A DNA stretch of 64,000 nt from an uncultured Rikenellaceae bacterium (GCA_944415565.1 CALYBQ010000001.1:50116-114115), one strand, 5' to 3'. Counted from the stretch's first letter, positions 17,335-26,693 are shown. Notes: generated by a model not told the origin, from the letters alone. Program-made: numbers and translations.

Positions 17335-17673
17335 CTATTTCAGGAGTGTCTCTATGTTGTCGATATACTCGAGCGAATCGTCGAGATGGAAAGCCAGTTC
17401 GGGAACCTGCTTCAACTGGTTTCTGATACGGCTCCCCAGCGCTTTACGCACCATCCAGTTATTGGCCTCGAGGTTCTTCATCAACTGCTCCGCCTTGGCG
17501 AACGGAAAGACACTGAGGTACACCTTGGCGAAACTGAGGTCCGGGCTCATACGTACGACCGTGACCGTCACCATGGCCCCCGCGAGCAATCCCGACGCCT
17601 CTTTGGTAAATATATCGCTTATATCTTTCTGTATCTGACGGGCAACCTTCTGCTGTCTTGTAGTTTCTTCCAT
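17335..17673 (-). CDS. rbfA: 30S ribosome-binding factor A
   Basis: 112 residues. RbfA is a small KH-like protein that helps mature the 5' end of 16S rRNA and cold adaptation of the 30S subunit. Diagnostic stretches are TRQQKVARQIQKDISDIF at the start, MVTVTVVRMSPDLSFAKVYLSVFP in the middle, and RKALGSRIRNQLKQVPELAF followed by HLDDSLEY near the end. I chose the ATG at 17673 (MEETTRQ) because relatives start there; an ATG at 17685 would add four residues. It sits between the barrel protein and the permease on the same strand. Confidence 0.92.
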   Translation of the reverse strand: MEETTRQQKVARQIQKDISDIFTKEASGLLAGAMVTVTVVRMSPDLSFAKVYLSVFPFAKAEQLMKNLEANNWMVRKALGSRIRNQLKQVPELAFHLDDSLEYIDNIETLLK

Positions 17674-17705
17674 AATTCGTATCATTTATTTTACCCTCGC
17701 ATCGG

Positions 17706-18704
17706 CTAAAGCGACGTAGCGAACGACGGTATGCTTTCCAGCGATATTTTGAAATACCCTCCGTCCGACCAAGGATTCATATAGGCGTCCATACGCTTCT
17801 TTATATCGGCCGAACGCGACTTCATATCGTAATCGAGCGCCTCCGCCTCGTCACGCATGCTCTTGACCAGCTCCTGCTCCCACTGCCTTACGAATTTCTG
17901 CGGATTATGCTCCAATATCTTCTCTCGGCGTGCCTCTTCGTACTCGCGCAACTTGGCTGCCACTTTAGGGCTCGGCGGCGATATGATCCCGTTCTTACCC
18001 AGACGCCAATACACGCCCAACGAGAATTGTATGTTATCGAGCGGCGACCGCAACGGATTCAGCTCATATCTGTTACGGTTACGATAAATGTCACCGTAAC
18101 CGAAATAGTAGCGCCCCTCGAAAAGTATCTCCAGCCTGTCGAACGACCAACCGATACCTGCTCCGCCACCCAACCCGTAGGTCAACGGATTGTCCCGTTC
18201 GAGCCTCATGTCGTAAGTGCCGCCCGTCGTTTCGTTATGGACGTAATTATGCGACTCTTCCTTGGACGAAAAATTATACGAAAGCGTGACCCCGAGGTTC
18301 AGGAAAACACGCATACGCCTCATAAACAAGTAACCATGCGTCTGCCAGTATATCGGCAGCGTTATCGAATTGACCGTACGCTGGTAGTACGACTCGCGTT
18401 CCGCCTTTTCTGTACTGCCCTCCGGCACGTCTGACAGATCGTAGGAACGGAATCCTTGCTGCATGAAAAGCAGGTCGGCCTGAACGCCACCGACAGCTTT
18501 CTCTCGCGAATAGTATTTCCACGATATACCGCCGTGATAGAGCCCCCATACGGTTCCCTGCTCGTCGGGTTTGGGTTCGATACGGCCCATACCGCCGCCC
18601 CAACCGCCGCGTATGCCGATATAATGCTGGGCTACGGCAGGCGACACAGCCGACAAGGCCAGCACCGCTGAACACACCAATATTTTATGAAAACTCCTGC
18701 CCAT
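17706..18704 (-). CDS. Outer-membrane beta-barrel protein with C-terminal helical extension
   Basis: 332 residues. A Sec signal peptide (ends near AVAQ) is followed by a barrel with alternating strands and Gly/aromatic girdle residues (IGIRGGWGGGMG, GLGGGAGIGWSF, FEGRYYFGYGD, FSLGVYWRLG), as in small PorT/OmpW-like proteins. Residues about 245-310 form a charged helical tail (KLREYEEARREKILEH, DEAEALDYDMKSRSADIKK), likely periplasmic. The specific role is unknown. The ATG at 18704 is preferred over a TTG three codons upstream. It lies between the Ig-like lipoprotein and rbfA. Confidence 0.78.
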   Translation of the reverse strand: MGRSFHKILVCSAVLALSAVSPAVAQHYIGIRGGWGGGMGRIEPKPDEQGTVWGLYHGGISWKYYSREKAVGGVQADLLFMQQGFRSYDLSDVPEGSTEKAERESYYQRTVNSITLPIYWQTHGYLFMRRMRVFLNLGVTLSYNFSSKEESHNYVHNETTGGTYDMRLERDNPLTYGLGGGAGIGWSFDRLEILFEGRYYFGYGDIYRNRNRYELNPLRSPLDNIQFSLGVYWRLGKNGIISPPSPKVAAKLREYEEARREKILEHNPQKFVRQWEQELVKSMRDEAEALDYDMKSRSADIKKRMDAYMNPWSDGGYFKISLESIPSFATSL

Positions 18705-18807
18705 CTTTATCAATCAATATATCGGAAACCCGTATCTGTTCTTTGCCGCCTCACCAAAATCACAATCTCACCCTGCCGCACAACCATTCCCCACATAGGT
18801 CGGGACA

Positions 18808-20829
18808 CTATATCCCGAACCCTTCCGTAGGATTGAACGTCGTACCCTGCTGCTGTGTATTTTGTTGTTGCTTCTGCTGTTTCTGCCTTTCCTGTAGTCT
18901 TTCGAAATACTTACGCAGCCGGATGGCATCCTGACGTTCTATATCGCGGAGAACGCTCTCCATCGTTATCGGAGCGAACATCTCGTTCATATCCAGAACT
19001 ATCTCGTTCTCCCAGTTGGCACGCGTAATAATCTCCGACTCGTTTGTCGAGGGATCAACGTACAATTCGACACGCTCCGACTGCCTTCTGTGGACCAAGT
19101 CGCCATGATCCCACTTGCCGTTCCCGTTGACATCCTCTATCACCCTCAGTCTGACAGTTCCCGGTTTTACATACATGAATTTATATGTCCCGGTTACGAC
19201 GTCGGTGAATTCCTGTGTCACCTCTTTTCCCGTACCGCTCGTAAGCTGCAACACATACTTGCTCGTTTCAGTTTTGCCCTTCACCTGTACGGATATCGTT
19301 CCGTACTTGTCCGGACTCATCACCTCGAACTGGGATTTGAGCGTATCGTTCTTCTCTCCGGCTATGTTCGTGAACACGCCGTCCGGTATCTGCAATTCAT
19401 ATTTCTGTCCCGACTGCCATTGTGCACTGATGGTCCACCGGCGAATGTTCATCGTATCCTGCGCCAACTTGAACGAAACACGATACATGGCTTCCGCCTC
19501 CCCGTACCTAACGAGCGATATGCGCGAAGTGTCTATCCCGCTAAGCGGATAAGCGAACGTCAGAACGATATTCTTATCTGGATTCAGCGGATTAGTCGCT
19601 TCGACATTGTATTTGAACGGATTAGGCTCCTTAGGCGGTGTAAGCCCCTGCTCTATCAATTTCTTTTTCTCACGCTCGACACGCTCCCTCTCCCTGCGTT
19701 GCTCGTTTGAATCTACCAACCTCCACGTTCCCTTGATGGGAACGGTAGCCAGTTCCCAATTGTTCACCGAATCGTGGCGCATGAACTTCAATTCGCCCTT
19801 GATGGTATCGGGCAGCTGTTCTGCCGGTACGTTGAACCATAACGATATGGAGTCGCGTTCGGGCTTGAGATACTCCCTCAACACCTGCGCGGAATCTATC
19901 CCCTCGAAAGTCAGCGACCGTATATCGGGATACGGAGCCGAAAACACCATCAACATCTGGTGTTGCAACGGCCTGTCCACACGCGAAAGCGTCTGCCGAC
20001 GGAAAGCATCGTCGGTAAACATACGGAAATAGGTCTGCGGCTGGGCTACGAGATACTTGCGGAGGGTATCGTAACAGATACTGAACGACGGCATCTCTGC
20101 CGGATTGACCAACGAATCGAGGAATCCGATCATATCGGCCCCCGGCTCATACGTTTTATTGTTGTTCTTGTCCCTGACGGCGTACACCTTGTAATCGATA
20201 GGCTTCAGGTTCTGAGTAAAGAACACCCCGTTGTTCTCCGCCCGGCCTATGACGTCCGGTTCGCCCTTGAAGATAAGCGAATCGTACTCAGGTATGGAAT
20301 CGCGCACGGCATCGTAAAAAAACAGTAGCGTTTTCGGTACGCTGTCATTTGTATAGGCATCCACCGTATAGCCCGACATGACCATCGAATCTATCTCCGT
20401 GCCTGTCGACATCACATACCTGAACCCGCTCAGCGGATTGCCCTCGTTGTTATCGCGCACGCTGTTGCCGAAATTGAAAGCATAAGTAGTATTCTCTTTC
20501 AGCGTATCGTTGACGTTGAGATCTATCTGAATACCCCGACCGCGCACGGTCACCGTCGGCATTCGTTTCATCGCCGGGGAAACGTAAAATTCCTGCGCAA
20601 GGTCCCTCAACTGGACATACTCGTCGAATTCGACGAATATCCGACGCCCCTTGAAACCGGTAGTCATATCTGCCGGCGACATCCTGAGGACCATAGGCGG
20701 CAGAGTATCTTTCGGGCCGCCGGTAGGAGCTGCTGTATTGGCACACCGGGAAAACATGCAAACAAGGCACGCCAATCCGACAACCGCGCCGGTAGCCCGT
20801 CCTACTATATCGATTCCCCTGATCCCCAT
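18808..20829 (-). CDS. Ig-like (SbsA-type) domain lipoprotein
   Basis: 673 residues. It belongs to a conserved Bacteroidota envelope family whose N-terminal SbsA Ig-like domain (about 40-145) follows CANTAAPTGGPKDTLPP and includes FVEFDEYVQL and TLKENTTYAFNF. The signal peptide ends at a cysteine after VCMFSR, an imperfect lipobox. Several beta-rich domains follow, including a pair of strand-rich repeats with KYNVEATNPLNPDKNI. The C-terminus is a Gln-rich helix (QERQKQQKQQQ). Longer in-frame starts exist up to 20928, but a -7 box at 20856-20863 and the signal peptide both favour the ATG at 20829. Function unknown; possibly outer-membrane or gliding-type assembly. Confidence 0.8.
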   Translation of the reverse strand: MGIRGIDIVGRATGAVVGLACLVCMFSRCANTAAPTGGPKDTLPPMVLRMSPADMTTGFKGRRIFVEFDEYVQLRDLAQEFYVSPAMKRMPTVTVRGRGIQIDLNVNDTLKENTTYAFNFGNSVRDNNEGNPLSGFRYVMSTGTEIDSMVMSGYTVDAYTNDSVPKTLLFFYDAVRDSIPEYDSLIFKGEPDVIGRAENNGVFFTQNLKPIDYKVYAVRDKNNNKTYEPGADMIGFLDSLVNPAEMPSFSICYDTLRKYLVAQPQTYFRMFTDDAFRRQTLSRVDRPLQHQMLMVFSAPYPDIRSLTFEGIDSAQVLREYLKPERDSISLWFNVPAEQLPDTIKGELKFMRHDSVNNWELATVPIKGTWRLVDSNEQRRERERVEREKKKLIEQGLTPPKEPNPFKYNVEATNPLNPDKNIVLTFAYPLSGIDTSRISLVRYGEAEAMYRVSFKLAQDTMNIRRWTISAQWQSGQKYELQIPDGVFTNIAGEKNDTLKSQFEVMSPDKYGTISVQVKGKTETSKYVLQLTSGTGKEVTQEFTDVVTGTYKFMYVKPGTVRLRVIEDVNGNGKWDHGDLVHRRQSERVELYVDPSTNESEIITRANWENEIVLDMNEMFAPITMESVLRDIERQDAIRLRKYFERLQERQKQQKQQQNTQQQGTTFNPTEGFGI

Positions 20830-20855
20830 ATACCTCGTTAAAACGTTATTCCGCA

Positions 20856-20863
20856 CAAAGATA
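20856..20863 (-). promoter_or_regulatory. -7 box for the Ig-like lipoprotein gene
   Basis: TATCTTTG on the minus strand, with start expected near 20852, 23 bases before the ATG at 20829. No clear -33 box. It decides the gene start, since longer frames would begin upstream of the promoter. Confidence 0.55.
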
Positions 20864-20989
20864 GTCAGAATGACGTGATTTTTATATTTTTTACCCATTT
20901 TCAACCGGACGGGCATCTTCTCCCTCATTCATACCACACGGATGAAACCTCCAGTCCGATCCGCCCTACTCTTCAGGTGTTTCCGGTTG

Positions 20990-21514
20990 CTACGGAATTT
21001 CAGGCTCTTCCGGTTGTTCCGGCTCCCGTTCGCTGATGAATGTCCAACGGCTCTCTATCCTGCGGCTCTCCGTCCGCCAAGGTCTGAAAGTCAGATTGAC
21101 ACTTATATTGCTTATGTTTTCAGCAATCGTAGCGTTGCGCCACGCATACATCTTCACCCCGCCGGCCGACTCTGGAACCGTATGGCACACGAGCAGCATA
21201 AGGTCCACCCGCGTCAGAGGCCCAAGCGACAGCATCCCGTTCTCATCGGGCACAGCCGTGAAATCCGGTGTCCGCGTCCTGTCCGCATCCGCCTTGCTGA
21301 CTATAATTCCGTCCACGGCCTTGTCCCACGACGGGACAGCCCAATAGGTCGTATCGCCATAATAAGCGTAAGCCTTCATGTCCTCTACGAGCATACGTTC
21401 CCCGTTCTGCTCCAACTGGATATAAGGGGCGATATGGTAATCGGTACGAATTTCCGAATCATGACACGATGCGAACAGACATCCAGCAAACAATATACAG
21501 GCAAGTTTTTTCAT
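20990..21514 (-). CDS. Small lipoprotein of unknown function
   Basis: 174 residues. Signal peptide MKKLACILFAGCLFASC with lipobox FASC. The mature part looks beta-rich (PYIQLEQNGERMLVEDM, AYYGDTTYWAVPSWDKA) and ends in a Pro/Glu tail (EREPEQPEEPEIP). It resembles the short Ig-fold lipoproteins common in Bacteroidota, but I cannot name a family. The ATG at 21514 overlaps the folK stop as ATGA, so translation is coupled; an ATG at 21523 would add three residues. It is the last gene of the folK-holB operon. Confidence 0.75.
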   Translation of the reverse strand: MKKLACILFAGCLFASCHDSEIRTDYHIAPYIQLEQNGERMLVEDMKAYAYYGDTTYWAVPSWDKAVDGIIVSKADADRTRTPDFTAVPDENGMLSLGPLTRVDLMLLVCHTVPESAGGVKMYAWRNATIAENISNISVNLTFRPWRTESRRIESRWTFISEREPEQPEEPEIP

Positions 21515-22005
21515 ACTCGACATTTATCTTTCAACTCCGACAACATCTCCGCCACGGTTTTTCCCGTAACTGGATGGCGCATACCGGGCAATATCTCGGC
21601 CAGCGGCATGAGGACGAACTCCCTCGCGCCCATCAGCGGATGGGGCACTACAAGCCTTCCGGTATCAACCACCATGTCGCCGTAAAACAAAATATCTATA
21701 TCTATCATCCGTGAGGCGTACACTCTCGGTCCTCGTCCTTCGCCTTTAACCGTGCGACCGAGCCTGCGCTCTATATCCTGAGTGACATCCAACAACTCCT
21801 CCGGCGCAAGGCCTGTCTCGAGCACCACGGCTTGGTTCATGAAATTTCCGCCCCCGTCGCCCATTTCGCCCCATGGTTCGCTCTCGTAAACTCCGGAACA
21901 TGCAGTCACACGCCCCGCCTCGTCAAGCATGGAGAGCGCCGCCGACAAATTGCCCTCCCGATCGCCCATATTGCTACCTGTCATCAGGACCGCTTTCACA
22001 CTCAT
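21511..22005 (-). CDS. folK: 2-amino-4-hydroxy-6-hydroxymethyldihydropteridine pyrophosphokinase
   Basis: 164 residues. FolK transfers pyrophosphate from ATP to 6-hydroxymethyl-dihydropterin in folate synthesis. Motifs: TGSNMGDREGNL at the start (GSN-GdR), YESEPWG, NFMNQAVVLET, the long RxxxxGPRxxxxRxIDIDIL block (KGEGRGPRVYASRMIDIDIL) and VPHPLMGAREFVLMPLAEI. Length is normal. It overlaps holB upstream (ATGA) and a small lipoprotein downstream (ATGA), so all three are translationally coupled. Confidence 0.95.
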   Translation of the reverse strand: MSVKAVLMTGSNMGDREGNLSAALSMLDEAGRVTACSGVYESEPWGEMGDGGGNFMNQAVVLETGLAPEELLDVTQDIERRLGRTVKGEGRGPRVYASRMIDIDILFYGDMVVDTGRLVVPHPLMGAREFVLMPLAEILPGMRHPVTGKTVAEMLSELKDKCRV

Positions 22006-23144
22006 ATCCGCACGATAAGTTTACTGACACTCAGCGCGAAATGCGGAAAAATAATGCGCGGGTTACCGTTCTGCCCTATATGCCTTATGGCCAACTCTAT
22101 TTCGCTAACGAGTCTTTCTATGTTATGATTGCCTATGAACGGCGAAAACTTCTTACAAAAATCGAGCTCCCCGCCCCAAAGATATGTTATTCCGGACATC
22201 CCGGCATTCATCATATAGCTCTCGCGCAGCATCCGGATAGAGTATTCGAGGAATTTCTTCTGCTGTTCGCGGCCCATAGAGGCTACCCCATCGGCCCACT
22301 CCAGCAACTCCATATGCCGGTCGTTATAGCTCAGGCGCATCAACGACGTGAACAGGTCGAAATACTCCTCGTTGGATTCCCGCTGCCCCGACGCCAATCG
22401 CCGTGCTTCCAGAATATCTCCGCCGGAAAGGCGTGCCATGCCGTGCAAGTCGCTCGCCGCAATGCCGTAATTTTCGGAAAGCCAAGCCTCCATCGCCCCA
22501 GTCCCTATGACGGGGACCGCAACCTCCTGCGTTCTCGATATTATGGTAGGCAGAAGTTTTTCCGGCGACTCCGACACCATGATGAAGAGCGTCTTTTCCC
22601 AAGGCTCCTCCAGTATCTTCAATATGGTATTGGCAGCCTCCGTTCGCATCTTCTCCGGCAACCAGATAATCATGACCTTGTTACGCGCCTCGAACGGCTT
22701 GAAAGACAGTTTGCGGATTATCTCGTCCGCCTCGTTACGCGATATGATACCCTGTTGATTCTCTATATTGATGGCGCCGTACCACTGCTGCTCGTCGAAA
22801 TATCCGCCCGTCGAAGCCACCGTTTCGCGCCATTGCGGCAAGAAAGTATCACTAAGAGGCTTTTGCGAACCTCCGCTCCCTTTAGGTGAGTTCACAGGGA
22901 ACACGAAGTGCAGGTCGGGGTGCGCCAACGCGGACATCTTGACACACGAAGGGCACACACCGCACGAATCGCCGTCCCTGCGGTCGGTACAATTCACATA
23001 CTGGGCATAAGCCAGCGCCAAAGGCAGCGGCCCGCTTCCCGGACGCCCGCTGAAAAGTTGTGCATGGCTCACACGCCCTTCGTCAACCCCTTTCGCGAGC
23101 ATACGCTTCAAATCTTCGTGCCCTATGACATCAGCGAACCTCAT
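22002..23144 (-). CDS. holB: DNA polymerase III delta' subunit
   Basis: 380 residues. The delta' subunit is part of the clamp loader that places the beta clamp on DNA. Features: FADVIGHEDLKRMLAKGV and HAQLFSGRPGSG at the start, a zinc-type cysteine set (CTDRRDGDSCGVCPSC), then KVMIIWLPEKM, NTILKILEEPWEKTLF and ISRTQEV (sensor region). The P-loop reads GRPGSGPLP, lacking the usual GK(S/T), so it probably does not hydrolyse ATP, as is known for delta' in E. coli. It overlaps the small membrane protein gene upstream and folK downstream by ATGA. Confidence 0.9.
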   Translation of the reverse strand: MRFADVIGHEDLKRMLAKGVDEGRVSHAQLFSGRPGSGPLPLALAYAQYVNCTDRRDGDSCGVCPSCVKMSALAHPDLHFVFPVNSPKGSGGSQKPLSDTFLPQWRETVASTGGYFDEQQWYGAINIENQQGIISRNEADEIIRKLSFKPFEARNKVMIIWLPEKMRTEAANTILKILEEPWEKTLFIMVSESPEKLLPTIISRTQEVAVPVIGTGAMEAWLSENYGIAASDLHGMARLSGGDILEARRLASGQRESNEEYFDLFTSLMRLSYNDRHMELLEWADGVASMGREQQKKFLEYSIRMLRESYMMNAGMSGITYLWGGELDFCKKFSPFIGNHNIERLVSEIELAIRHIGQNGNPRIIFPHFALSVSKLIVRI

Positions 23145-23332
23145 CTATCCTTTTCCTTCTCCTTTTTATTTATCGCGACCAGATTCAGCGCCATCAGCAC
23201 CATTACGGCACACAGGCATACGGCGAACACCGCTTTTTGTGTCGGCGGATAATCGCCCACAGCGAACAGTCCCACAAGAAGCCCCATGCAGATGATTATA
23301 AATACGACGCTGAGTATCCTGTATGTCTTCAT
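23141..23332 (-). CDS. Small two-helix membrane protein
   Basis: 63 residues with two hydrophobic helices (about 5-24 and 31-53) and a charged end (NKKEKEKDR). It is a plausible inner-membrane protein of unknown function. The start is set at the ATG at 23332 (MKTYRIL) because the frame upstream has no hydrophobic or conserved character and would overlap dut. Its stop overlaps the holB start as ATGA, and it lies 35 bases after dut, so it belongs to the dut-holB-folK operon. Confidence 0.65.
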   Translation of the reverse strand: MKTYRILSVVFIIICMGLLVGLFAVGDYPPTQKAVFAVCLCAVMVLMALNLVAINKKEKEKDR

Positions 23333-23367
23333 ATCCTCGTGTTGTCCGCCGGCATAGAAACCGTCGG

Positions 23368-23802
23368 TTATTTTGTTCCCGTATGGCCGAAACCGCCGGC
23401 TCCCCGCTCCGTATCTGAAAGCACTTCCACACTCTCCCATTCGATGCGTTCGAAACGCGCTATCACCATCTGCGCTATGCGCTCGCCGGGATTCAGCACG
23501 TAATCCTGTGACGAAAGGTTCGCAAGTATAACCTTGATTTCGCCACGGTAATCCGGGTCTATCGTTCCCGGCGAATTAAGCACCGATATTCCGAATTTGG
23601 CGGCCATGCCGCTGCGCGGGCGTATCTGCATCTCCACTCCCTCCGGAAGTTCGACGAACAATCCGGTCGGGACCATAGCGCGATCCAGAGGTTTCAGCGT
23701 GACAGGCTCCGTAATATTGGCCTTTATATCCAATCCGGCCGCCAGAGCGGTTTCATACTGTGGCAAATCGTAGGCCGAACGATTGATTATCTTGACTTTC
23801 AT
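23368..23802 (-). CDS. dut: dUTP diphosphatase
   Basis: 144 residues, the usual size of trimeric dUTPase. It hydrolyses dUTP to dUMP, supplying the dTMP precursor and keeping uracil out of DNA. All five family motifs are visible: [32 protein letters not shown] (Asp and Tyr at the uracil pocket), GERIAQMV and [10 protein letters not shown] (the P-loop-like end). The start is one base after the flippase stop, so it is cotranscribed with it. Confidence 0.96.
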   Translation of the reverse strand: MKVKIINRSAYDLPQYETALAAGLDIKANITEPVTLKPLDRAMVPTGLFVELPEGVEMQIRPRSGMAAKFGISVLNSPGTIDPDYRGEIKVILANLSSQDYVLNPGERIAQMVIARFERIEWESVEVLSDTERGAGGFGHTGTK

Positions 23803-23803
23803 A

Positions 23804-25291
23804 TTATTTTATTTTTCTGACAACGGACATCACCATCTCACGCGGGTTTATATTCTCGCGCCGCAGGAAATAAACGGCATAAAGTCCCAAGAGTGCTAAA
23901 TTACACAAATATTTCGGAACGGCAGGCAGCATCCCCGTAAAATAACCTACGCCGAACAACGCCGCACCTACCAATACATAACTACCGATACGTCTCCACG
24001 CGTAAGGCGTCGGGCAATGCCGACGATTCAGGGCGTAGCTGACAAAGACCATAACCGACTCGCACACCAAACGCGCCAGCACGGCTCCTAACATTCCCAG
24101 AACCGGCACGAGCAATATATTGAACACGACGGTAAACACCAGTCCCGTCCCCGTAATCACTATCGCGAACTTGGTTTTCCCCATCTGTTTATACCAGAAC
24201 GACAGGTTGAAAATAACTCCCGTCAGGATATTCGACACCAAGATTACGGGCAACAGCGGTGCTCCACCTCTGAGATTCTCCCCGAGTATCAACATGAACA
24301 GGTCCGAGAACAACGTCACCCCAAGGAATATGCCTACCGCCACTATTATGTAGTATTTCATCGCCTCGGCATTCATTTTCACGAAATCGCCCTTCTTGAA
24401 ATTACCGAGGAAATACGGCTCGGCCGCCATGCGGTACATCTGTAAGAACAATACGAGTATCACGGCCAGACGGCTCACGGCCCCGAATTGTCCGAGCACC
24501 CCGAAAGCTTCGTCTGCGGGCATAAGGAATTTTATCATCTGCCGGTCGATATATTCGTTGGCCGTCCCGGCTATACCGCTGATAAGCAAAGGCATGGAAT
24601 ACAGGAATACCGGCCGGAGCACCTTTGCGCTGATTCTCGGCCGTACCCATCCGCATGCCGGCAAAAGGAAGAACACCGTCACGAAACTCGCAACGAGATT
24701 AGCCACCAGCGCGTATCCCGCACCGAACTCAGGACAATATATGGCTTCGAACGCCGCAGACGAAGCCGCAAGAGTAGGCAGTACGCTGTAAAAGAACAGG
24801 CATAACACAACGTTCACCACTACGGACACCAATCTGATAACGACGAATTTGGCGGCCTTACCCTGCTCCCTCAACCGTGCGAACGGAATAGCGCAAAACA
24901 CGTCGAGGGCGATTATCGCACCCGTCAGCCACACGTACGACGGCGTATTTCCATAACGCATAGCCTCGGCGAGCGGCCTGTTGAAAAGAAGTACTGCAAC
25001 CAAGAATACGAGTGCGGCAAGGCTTACTGCACCCCACGCATTGGCAAATACGGTACGTTTACGCTCTCCGTCCTCGGCTTTGCCCGCAAATCTGAAATAG
25101 CCAGACTCCAGCCCCATCGTAAGCACTACGAGGGCGAATGGGATCAGCGAATAAATATCGGTATACGAACCGTAATCCTCCGGAGACAGGATGCGGGTCA
25201 GATAAGGCGTCAGCAAAAAATTAAGGAACCGCGCCGCCACGCTGCTTATTCCGTATATGGCGGTCTGCCCCGCAAGTTTACTTATCGACAT
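23804..25291 (-). CDS. Polysaccharide/lipid-linked oligosaccharide flippase (Wzx/MVF-type)
   Basis: 495 residues with about 14 membrane helices and little soluble sequence, the MATE/MVF-superfamily layout of Wzx-like flippases. The start [22 protein letters not shown] and [18 protein letters not shown] are hallmark family sequence. Such proteins move undecaprenyl-linked glycans across the inner membrane. The substrate is unknown. It heads the dut-holB-folK transcription unit, with a -7 box TACTTTTG at 25313-25320. Confidence 0.88.
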   Translation of the reverse strand: MSISKLAGQTAIYGISSVAARFLNFLLTPYLTRILSPEDYGSYTDIYSLIPFALVVLTMGLESGYFRFAGKAEDGERKRTVFANAWGAVSLAALVFLVAVLLFNRPLAEAMRYGNTPSYVWLTGAIIALDVFCAIPFARLREQGKAAKFVVIRLVSVVVNVVLCLFFYSVLPTLAASSAAFEAIYCPEFGAGYALVANLVASFVTVFFLLPACGWVRPRISAKVLRPVFLYSMPLLISGIAGTANEYIDRQMIKFLMPADEAFGVLGQFGAVSRLAVILVLFLQMYRMAAEPYFLGNFKKGDFVKMNAEAMKYYIIVAVGIFLGVTLFSDLFMLILGENLRGGAPLLPVILVSNILTGVIFNLSFWYKQMGKTKFAIVITGTGLVFTVVFNILLVPVLGMLGAVLARLVCESVMVFVSYALNRRHCPTPYAWRRIGSYVLVGAALFGVGYFTGMLPAVPKYLCNLALLGLYAVYFLRRENINPREMVMSVVRKIK

Positions 25292-25312
25292 CCGTTATAA
25301 TTTTGCTCAATG

Positions 25313-25320
25313 CAAAAGTA
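25313..25320 (-). promoter_or_regulatory. -7 box for the flippase-dut-holB-folK operon
   Basis: TACTTTTG on the minus strand; predicted start near 25309, 18 bases before the ATG. I see no -33 box at standard spacing. The rest of the 25292-25424 gap shows nothing else. Confidence 0.5.
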
Positions 25321-25424
25321 AGAAAAACACCGCTCACCGGCTAACCTTTACGCCAATATTTCCACCGCAACACGTCCGATACAATCTCTCCGCGCCAGCA
25401 GCGGCCCAATATCAATCGCCACGA

Positions 25425-26447
25425 CTATTTCCCAGCCGACTTTTCCGCAGACAGCAATCCACAGGCGGCCTGTATATCCTCGCCGCGCGAAGCACGTATA
25501 GTAGTGATAATACCTTTTTGCGACAGGGCATCCCTGAAACGCACCATCCGGGCATCGTCCGGACTTACGAACCTACTGCCCGGAGAATCGTGGAACCGTA
25601 TAAGGTTGATGCGGCATTTCAATCCGTCCAGCAGGCGGGCCAATCCTTTTATATGTTCCGGAGAATCGTTCAACCCTTTGAGCACTATGTATTCAAAACT
25701 CACGCGCCGCTGCCCCGTAAAATCGTAACTTTTCAACAATTCGACGACCTTCTCCACAGGGGAAGCCTTTTCGACAGGCATAATAGCCGCACGCTCGGCA
25801 GAAAACGGATCGTGCAGGCTAACGGCAACATGCACCCTGCTCTTGTCGAGCAACTCTTTCAGCCCACCCAATATGCCGACCGTAGAAACCGTAATTCGCG
25901 TCGGACTCCACCCGTACCCCCAATCGGAGGTCAGTATTTCGAGCGACTTCAGAACCTCGGCAATATTGTCCATAGGCTCACCCATCCCCATATAAACCAT
26001 ATTGGTTATCCGATCGCGCTCGGGGATAGAGCGAAGCTGGTTGACTATCTCTCCGGCCGTAAGACTGTGGTGCAAACCTTGTTTACCCGTAACGCAGAAC
26101 TCGCACCCCATACGGCAACCGGCCTGCGAAGACACGCACAGCGTACCTCGTTCGCCGTCAGGTATATACACAGCCTCAATATAAGCGCCTTTCAATGTCG
26201 GGAAAAGATACTTTTTCGTGCCGTCCGAAGAAGCGGCCATATCAATGGGAGAGAACAATCCAATCTCGTATTCGGCCTCCAAAGCCTCGCGGTTACGCAG
26301 CGAAATATCGGTCATCTGAGCGATCGACCGGACGCTTTTTCCATACAGCCAAACGGCCATCTGGCGCGCAGCGAAACGCGGCATCCCCAAACGTGAAGCG
26401 ACCTCGCCGAGTTCAGCCAACGTCTTTCCGAAAAGCCACTCTTTCAT
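25425..26447 (-). CDS. rlmN: 23S rRNA (adenine-2503-C2)-methyltransferase
   Basis: 340 residues. RlmN is a radical-SAM enzyme that methylates C2 of A2503 in 23S rRNA and also A37 of some tRNAs. The iron-sulfur motif CRMGCEFC is followed by VTGKQGLHHSLTAGEI; other marks are MGMGEPMDN, TRITVSTVGI, SLHDPFSAERA and the C-terminal AACGLLSAE Cys that takes part in catalysis. The ATG at 26447 (MKEWLFGKTL) is chosen because the longer frame adds a non-conserved leader. Its candidate promoter lies inside the tRNA-Ala terminator region. Confidence 0.93.
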   Translation of the reverse strand: MKEWLFGKTLAELGEVASRLGMPRFAARQMAVWLYGKSVRSIAQMTDISLRNREALEAEYEIGLFSPIDMAASSDGTKKYLFPTLKGAYIEAVYIPDGERGTLCVSSQAGCRMGCEFCVTGKQGLHHSLTAGEIVNQLRSIPERDRITNMVYMGMGEPMDNIAEVLKSLEILTSDWGYGWSPTRITVSTVGILGGLKELLDKSRVHVAVSLHDPFSAERAAIMPVEKASPVEKVVELLKSYDFTGQRRVSFEYIVLKGLNDSPEHIKGLARLLDGLKCRINLIRFHDSPGSRFVSPDDARMVRFRDALSQKGIITTIRASRGEDIQAACGLLSAEKSAGK

Positions 26448-26530
26448 AACAAAACCATTATCCCAATTACAATAATCCCCATCATACTTCACTGCATACA
26501 AGCCCGACACCATGAAGCACACGACAGGTA

Positions 26531-26538
26531 CAAATATA
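26531..26538 (-). promoter_or_regulatory. -7 box for rlmN
   Basis: TATATTTG on the minus strand, about 80 bases before the rlmN ATG and immediately beyond the tRNA-Ala terminator hairpin. No -33 box is visible. Confidence 0.45.
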
Positions 26539-26543
26539 CGAAA

Positions 26544-26570
26544 AGCCTCCGATCATCGGATCAGGAGGCT
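26544..26570 (-). terminator. Intrinsic terminator of tRNA-Ala
   Basis: A 7-bp stem AGCCTCC/GGAGGCT (26544-26550 with 26564-26570) extends through GATC/GATC past a bulge. On the minus strand it is followed by TTTTCG. It begins 9 bases after the tRNA 3' end. Confidence 0.8.
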
Positions 26571-26578
26571 TCACGGAG

Positions 26579-26652
26579 TGGAGAATACCGGAATCGAACC
26601 GGTGACCTTTTGAATGCCATTCAAACGCTCTAGCCAACTGAGCTAATTCCCC
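26579..26652 (-). tRNA. tRNA-Ala (anticodon GGC)
   Basis: On the minus strand the cloverleaf is complete: acceptor GGGGAAT/ATTCTCC, D arm GCTC..GAGC, anticodon arm TTTGA-ATGGCAT-TCAAA with anticodon GGC, T arm ACCGG-TTCGAAT-CCGGT, discriminator A. CCA is not encoded. It reads GCC codons (and GCU by wobble). Confidence 0.95.
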
Positions 26653-26662
26653 TTAGCGGTGA

Positions 26663-26693
26663 CAAATATATATATAAAATCCTGCTCCCGCAA
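26663..26693 (-). promoter_or_regulatory. Promoter of tRNA-Ala
   Basis: Minus strand -33 TTG (26691-26693), a 20-base spacer and -7 TATATTTG (26663-26670). The start falls near 26659, seven bases before the tRNA. Confidence 0.7.

Noticed and set aside
20830..20928. Upstream start for the Ig-like lipoprotein
   Set aside because: The -7 box at 20856-20863 and the signal peptide both lie downstream of that start.
22002..23144. holB as a broken ATPase
   Set aside because: The delta' subunit normally lacks a working P-loop, so the missing lysine is expected.
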